Of a stretch of DNA of 64,000 nucleotides, positions 59,161 to 64,000 are shown in pieces; the stretch's first letter is position 1, and each line of letters opens with the position of its first letter. The stretch is from NCBI GenBank assembly GCA_028571685.1, contig CM053156.1, positions 85,377,049 to 85,441,048 on the forward strand. Direction: 5' to 3'. This stretch comes from Heterohyrax brucei (Eukaryota; Chordata; Mammalia; Hyracoidea; Procaviidae). A program made the position numbers and the translations under genes. The notes under the pieces were generated by a model, which worked only from the letters and a program-made list of their open reading frames with translations, did no database searches and was not told where the DNA came from.

Positions 59161-62100
59161 CTGGAGAGAGAAAGGTTTCCATTAGAGGGGCCGTGAGTGG
59201 GCTGCCGGGCTGTTCTTCTTCTCTTCTGACAGATAGTCTTGCTGCCAGAGTCCCCGGGTGACCCCATTAAATATTCACCTACCAGCTACAAGGTTTGTGG
59301 TTCAGAGACAGGTCTGGGGAACTCTGCTTCTGAAAGGTCCCAGCCTAGAACACCTTACGGAGCAGTTCTGCTCTGCATACGTGGGGTCTTCATCCATCAG
59401 AACAGACCTGACATCAGCTAACAACCACCTCACTGCTGCACTGGTTACTGACCGTGAATACAACAGGTGCGGTTTCTTACCAATCACTCATTCATATTCC
59501 ATTTTTACAAATCACACTTTCTGTTACAGTATAGAGGGAGTCCTGGTGCTGCAGTGATTGCAGCACTCAGCGGCTAACCAAGAGGCTGACAGTTCACACC
59601 CCTCTGCTGATTTACCGGACAGTCTCCTTCTGTCCCGATTACAGCCTCGGGAACCCCGCGGGGCAGTTCCACTCTGTCCTGCAGAGTCACTATGAGTCTT
59701 GACTCGATGGCAGTGGGTTTGAACTTCGTAAGCCAGATGACGCACACCAACAACCTCGTCCACACGTCAGCCTGACCAGGAACTCCTCGAGTAAGCATCA
59801 GATGTTATTCAGCTTTGAGCACACGTGTTAAACCAGCAAAAGAGCTCATTGCTCTTAGTCAATTCCAACTCAGTGGTCCTCCAGGGCCCAGCAGAACTGC
59901 CCCACAGAGTTTCAAAGGAGAGGCTAATGGATCGGAACCGCCCACCTTCTGGTTAGCAGCCTGTCACCTGACTACTGTGCCGCCAGGACTGCTACTTCTG
60001 ACACCCTTAGCCCTTTTCTTTTATGGAAACCCTCGAAGTCACAGACTCTCGCAGAGAATACATCCTGCCCCAAACACTCAGCTAGTTCTCGGAAATAACA
60101 TTTCTGTGAGCTATGTGGAAATCTCCTTCACAATCCCTTACTAGAAAAAGGGACCAAGAGACATAAAAAGTGACTCAGCTGGCAGGCTTTGAAATGTAGA
60201 AGACAAACAGGACACGGCAGTAGCATCTGAACCTGTCCGTCTTCACCGGGAATGATGAGCAGGATCAGCTCAAAGCGGATGCCATGAGATGGAGGTCAGA
60301 CATACTTCTGCCTTACAATACTTTTAATAATTCTGACACTGGCCATCCTCCCCATGGCACTCTCTGCTTCTCGTACAGGTTCAAAAATCCTTTGCAGTGG
60401 CTACAGAGAGCTCACAGACCATACTTATAGCTAAGTGATATATTGAAGAACAGGGTCCAACTCAGGTTCAGGATCAACACGGTACAACTCAGGTTCTGGA
60501 TCAGGAAGCATGTACGCAAGTGTCCCAAAACAAGGGCAGATCCACTGGACCAACGGAGACTACAGGAACCATGAGGCTGCAGCCCTAAGACATCCTGTGA
60601 ACTTGGGATGTCAGCCACTTCTGGAGATCACCTTTTGGACCAACAGACGGGTTTAAAAAAAAAAAAAAATCTCACCGATGAGTAATGTGCTCCATGAAAC
60701 AATGAACTATGTGAGACCAAACCAGTCACCATTTACTCAAAAGATGAGAGGGGAAGGAGGGGAAGGGACACTGGATCAAAGGGAAGAACAAACAGAATGG
60801 AAATGATGAGAATACTAACACAGTGTGAAAACTGTAGCCAATGTTAAATTGAATGTTAAATTAGAACCGTATTTGTGAGTGCTACATACAAGGTCTGACA
60901 ATTAAGTTCTTGTGCTTATCCTAGAACAAGTGCTACGTACCTCACTGCTGAATATCACTACAGTCACCTCTGAAGTACTCCTCTTGGGAAGCTACGCACT
61001 GAGGCCAGCACCTAGCCCACCCTTCAAAGCAAATTTTGGAACTCTTTTTCTGGAATGGCCATCAGAGCTGTTGTCATATTACCCCTGATGCCCTGAATGT
61101 CATCAAAATGTCTTCCTTTCAATATTTCCTTTATCTCTGGGTAAAGAAAAGTGATTCGGGGCCACATCAGGTAAGTAGGGAGGGTGTTCCAATACAGTTA
61201 TTTGTTTACTCACTAAAAAATTCCCAACAGATAACTATATAATTAAGTTCACAAACTTGCCACTGTGCCACTGTACACAATGACCATTCCAGAAAGAGTT
61301 CCAAAATTGCTTTGAAGGCAGACTAGGCACTGGGACCGGTGCATAGCTTCCCAAGGGGAATGCATTGAAGGTGATCCCAGTGATATTCAGCAATGAGGCA
61401 TGCAGCACTTAGAACAATTACATTTGTGGATTGTCAGACCTCGTATATATCTACACATTTAACAAGGTACACTGTTGGCACAGTTATGAAACGATACAGG
61501 CAGGTTCTTGTCTGTCTGCTTACACTCCAAGAAAAGCCCAGTGAAGGCAGGAATTTCTGTTACACTTACTAATCTGTTCTGAGCGTCTAGAGCATCATTT
61601 GGGACACAGAAAAAGGGAAACAAAACCCACTGTGCCACTGAGTCATTTCCAGGTCACAGCCACTGTAGATGTCATGCTGTAGAGTAGAACCACTCTGTAG
61701 GAGTTGTGTTTTGTTTTTGTTTTTTAATCTATTTGCTCCACAGGGTCTCACTGGCTGTAACCTTCACAGAAGCACACATCCAGGCCTTCCTTCTTTGGTG
61801 TCACCGGGTAGGTTCAAACCACCAACCTTGACGCTAATAGTTGAGCACAAATTTTGACACATTGAAAAAAACACAAAAAACCATTCTTGCCCTCAATTGA
61901 TTCAGACCCTACAGGAAAGAGACTGTCTTGTATGGTTTTCAAAGCAATAAATCTTTTAAGGTAGCAGACTGCTACATGTGTTACTCACAGAGGAGCTGGT
62001 GGATTTGAAATACTAACTTTCTGGTTAGCAGCTAAGTGTTTAACCCACTGTGCAACCAGGGCTCCTTGGCACATAATACCTGCCCGCTAAGTATCTGCTG

Positions 62101-63127
62101 AATTATGAAGGAACAGAAAAGATCGTGGGCTCACCCAACGAGAGCAGGTTCCTGTAAATCTCCAGCATCACTTCTCTGTACAGGTCCTTCTGTTCAGAGC
62201 TCAGTCTCTCCCACTCGGCCTCCGTGAAGACCACGGTGACATCCTCGAATGTCACTGGTTCCTGGAAGAAGCAATAAATCAACGCACAGCAAACCACGAT
62301 TAATCTTCCCAACGAGAAGAGTTTAACTGGTGGCCCTCAGGAGTCTGGCTCTGAAGCAGCTCATCTATGTCCTTTCTGAGGACACAGTTTCCCACATCAA
62401 GTTCTCCTGGATACGACTGGACACCTGGCCTTGTGACAGAATCTGGGGAGCTCGAGTGATGCACAAAACCCATCCTGGCGCTCATACACATGACATCACT
62501 GGAGAGACGACTTGTGCATCCGCGTGAAAGCACTGAGCTGTCCTCCGCAGAGTGACAGAGGATTCATAAAGGAGGACTTCACAGAGGGGGGAGGAAAGGA
62601 CGGGCTAGCACCGAACACAGGGCCTCACGGAGGCGAGGCTGGGCCAGGCATCACGGGGCTGGGAGGAGTTAAAGGAGAAGATGGGAGGAAACTTCAACGA
62701 CAGAGAAAAGTGAGCGTCAACAGGTGGGGACCGGAAGGAGCATTTTTGAGGACAGGAACCAAATGCTGATCGCCTTCTCCCATCCCAAGACAAGGAACAC
62801 ACGCCAATTCTCCGGGTGAGGGGATAACCTGTCAGAAAATAAGGGAAGTCCCACTCACCAGCACTCTGGCCTTTCTCTTCTTCTCTGGGGGCCAGTCAGT
62901 AGCCTTAGAAGACAAACCTAAGGCAGAGACAGACGCTGTGAGAAAGCAGAATTCCTACGATGCTCCCTGAGCAGCTCTTCTGAGCCCTGGGATGGCAGGG
63001 CACAGCCACGTCACTCAGCTGTGGCCACCGAAGCCTTCTCCACTGAACCTGCAGCCTTGGTCCCCCTTTCACCTCAGCAGACCCTCCACTCACCCTCTGC
63101 CTCATGTTCCTGAGTCAATTTCCTCAT
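57497..63127 (-). CDS. ZNF343: Unit D: ZNF343-like KRAB zinc-finger protein (intact)
   Basis: Join of 63127..63094, 62917..62859, 62261..62135 and 59160..57497, minus strand; all splice sites are GT/AG and phases agree. Predicted protein is about 627 aa: [11 protein letters not shown] start, basic [19 protein letters not shown] segment, KRAB-A box, linker, 14 C2H2 fingers. A repressor of the KRAB-ZNF family, expected to act in the nucleus with TRIM28. No frameshift or internal stop is present, which makes this the best candidate for a working gene in the cluster. The ATG used in units A and C (METL/METV) is AGG here (RETM), so the start moves three codons downstream. Finger 2 has lost both cysteines. 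The terminal stop (TAG for GAG) is followed by relict fingers. Non-coding exon 1 and promoter are outside the window. Confidence 0.82.
59247..59725 (+). repeat. Two AfroSINEs in the unit D intron
   Basis: 59247-59385 (diverged shared copy) and 59537-59725 (GGAGTCCTGGTGCTGCAGTG ... TCTTGACTCGATGGCAGTGGG). Orthologous to those in units B and C. Confidence 0.78.
59833..59996 (-). repeat. AfroSINE, minus strand
   Basis: GCTCTTAGTCAATTCCAACTC, CAGAACTGCCCCACAGAG, TTCTGGTTAGCAGCC, ending GTGCCGCCAGGACTGC. Confidence 0.75.
60000..60885. other. Unit D intron, no gene recognised
   Basis: 60160-60290 aligns with unit C 35930-36080. A poly(A) run at 60656-60670 hints at a retroposon end. The remaining sequence is unassigned. 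Confidence 0.35.
60889..61443 (-). mobile_element. Mariner-derived foldback element M7
   Basis: 555 bp, TA at 60887-60888 and 61444-61445; ends CAAGGTCTGACAATTAAG and, inverted, CGAGGTCTGACAATCC. Complete arm-centre-arm structure, same orientation as M4. Confidence 0.86.
61615..62070 (-). repeat. Two AfroSINEs, minus strand
   Basis: 61615-61860 corresponds to the copy at 8535 in unit A. 61870-62070 ends GTTTAACCCACTGTGCAACCAGG and corresponds to 8815-8975. Both are shared by units A and D. Confidence 0.72.
62135..62261 (-). CDS. ZNF343: Unit D KRAB-A exon
   Basis: 127 nt with cttcttccag acceptor and gtgagccc donor. Differs from the unit A KRAB exon by one residue (EQKD for EQKN in the SSEQK?LYREV stretch). 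All KRAB-A core residues are kept. Confidence 0.88.
62262..62858 (-). other. Unit D short intron, near-identical to unit A
   Basis: Aligns base for base over most of its length with 9171-9760. No coding conservation in either strand. Confidence 0.55.
62859..62917 (-). CDS. ZNF343: Unit D 59-nt linker exon
   Basis: Acceptor ccttag, donor gtgagtg; phase 1 in, phase 0 out. Reads [19 protein letters not shown]. The KKRKAR patch may serve nuclear import (inference). Confidence 0.75.
63094..63127 (-). CDS. ZNF343: Unit D start-codon exon (coding part)
   Basis: [11 protein letters not shown] plus one base, donor gtgagtgg. The frame continues open upstream without another ATG for at least 30 codons except a Met near 63274, which would lie 5' of the exon edge inferred from units A and C. 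Confidence 0.6.
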
Positions 63128-63680
63128 GGTCTCCCTGTCTTCCCGTTCTTTGAAGTCAAAATCTTCTCCCAGTCCTGCTCTTGCCAGGATGAAGGACGAG
63201 ATAATGTAATGGCTACAGTCAGTCCACTGACCGCCTTGAAACGCTCCTAGTGCGCCAGTCGTAAGTGATTTCACCTCCAGATGGATCTCTGCTGCCTGGC
63301 TGACCTCTTCAAACCTCGGTCAGGAAAGGCCTCTGGTCTCCGCGCCTCCGGGACCTGCAGGTGGAGAAGCAACCTGCTGCCGCTGGGTCCTTCCCTGGGG
63401 GCCGACCCCAGGCCTCCTCAGCAGGGCTCCTGTCCTCTGTCGCCCCCCTCACTCAGCAATCACTGAGGCCCAGTCTCCTCGGCTCCTCTGGATCTTCGAC
63501 CTTCATTCATTTCTGCCCCACAAGTCCTCACGTCTGCTCCCTGATGCTCTCCCTTACTTGTCACAACTTACCGCACCCCTCCTGCCCTCCCACCTCAGAT
63601 TCAAGCTCCATATCCCAGATCATTTTCTGCTCAGTCAGACAGAAGACAGCCTCAGGCCTGTAAAGAAGAGCCTATAACAT
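63128..63680 (-). other. Conserved 5' block of unit D
   Basis: Aligns with 10044-10620 and 41061-41620. Contains the 5' part of exon 2 and adjoining intron. Confidence 0.5.
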
Positions 63681-63714
63681 CTCTCCCCAGAGCAATCAGG
63701 GTATGCTGCAGTCA

Positions 63715-64000
63715 GCTTCTGCAGTGAGTGAATTAGTTAGCATGGCCCTTCCAGCCATAGCCTCTGTGACTACCGCTCAGTGATTGGATGGGACTTGCAA
63801 ATAATGTGCTTATGGCCCACCAAGGGGATTTGACAGCTTGCTGCTAATGCAAATAAGGTGCATGGAAACTTTATCGGGATGGGACTATGCAAATGAGGTG
63901 TATGGAACTTGCAGTACAGGACCAGCCAGGTTTACTACCCCACTAGGCTTAAAGGGGGCATGGAGAGATACAACACCGCAGCAGTAGCAAGAGCAAGGGT
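63715..64000 (+). repeat. Probable start of an ERV LTR, cut by the window end
   Basis: Begins near TGAGTGAATTAGTTAGCATGG and contains three GCAAAT boxes, two of them full octamers (ATGCAAAT at 63848-63855 and about 63891-63898), then CTTAAAGGGGGC, which could be a weak TATA region. Layout suggests U3 of an LTR; this is inference. Confidence 0.4.

Overview
The window is mammalian nuclear DNA, most likely from an afrotherian (elephant, manatee or hyrax). The evidence is a dense background of AfroSINE-type tRNA-derived SINEs, many BovB/RTE-type LINE fragments, ERVL and MaLR-like LTRs, and mariner-derived elements. There are no bacterial operons, rRNA or tRNA genes, or CRISPR arrays.

The genes are a head-to-tail cluster of four KRAB/C2H2 zinc-finger units, all on the minus strand and all resembling one family. 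Linker and KRAB sequences match my recollection of primate ZNF343 best; PRDM9, ZNF133 and ZNF169 share the finger style but not the linker. Each complete unit, in transcription order (high to low coordinate), has a GC-rich promoter, a short exon with the start codon, a 59-nt exon, a 127-nt KRAB-A exon, and one large exon with an acidic linker and the finger array, then a 3'UTR with a conserved AATAAA. Unit A (about 1-15.2 kb) is nearly intact: 12 fingers, then a frameshift that strands several relict fingers. Unit B (about 25.4-31.93 kb) is a pseudogene with a frameshifted finger exon, a KRAB exon whose splice donor lost its GT, and no upstream exons. Unit C (about 32.45-45 kb) is a pseudogene that kept promoter and upstream exons but lost the KRAB exon and has a stop in finger 1. 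Unit D (about 56.6 kb to the window end) is intact from its start codon to a 14-finger array; its promoter lies beyond the window.

Between and inside the units are transposable elements. 3.5-7.5 kb: an almost full-length mariner and a minus-strand ERVL copy in the long intron of A. 14.0-15.8 kb: a 21-bp GC minisatellite, the A promoter and an ERV LTR. 15.8-25.4 kb: RTE LINEs with a nested MaLR-like LTR, then a long, heavily mutated ERVL provirus (protease, RT, RNase H, integrase and dUTPase regions) with its 3' LTR abutting unit B. 28.6-30.4 kb: L1 and RTE pieces in the B intron. 37.3-39.8 kb: ERVL and MaLR-like LTRs in the C intron. 42-56.6 kb: mariner foldback elements, RTE, L1, about 325-bp tandem monomers and degraded ERV material.

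If translated, A and D would be nuclear KRAB repressors. The KRAB-A box is expected to recruit TRIM28/KAP1, and the two finger arrays differ at most predicted base-contacting positions, so the paralogues probably bind different targets. The most notable structures are the segmental history of the cluster (including an LTR lying exactly on the B/C junction), a foldback mariner-derived family present in both orientations, the minisatellite just inside the A promoter, and a ZNF143/SBS-like site shared by the A and C promoters.
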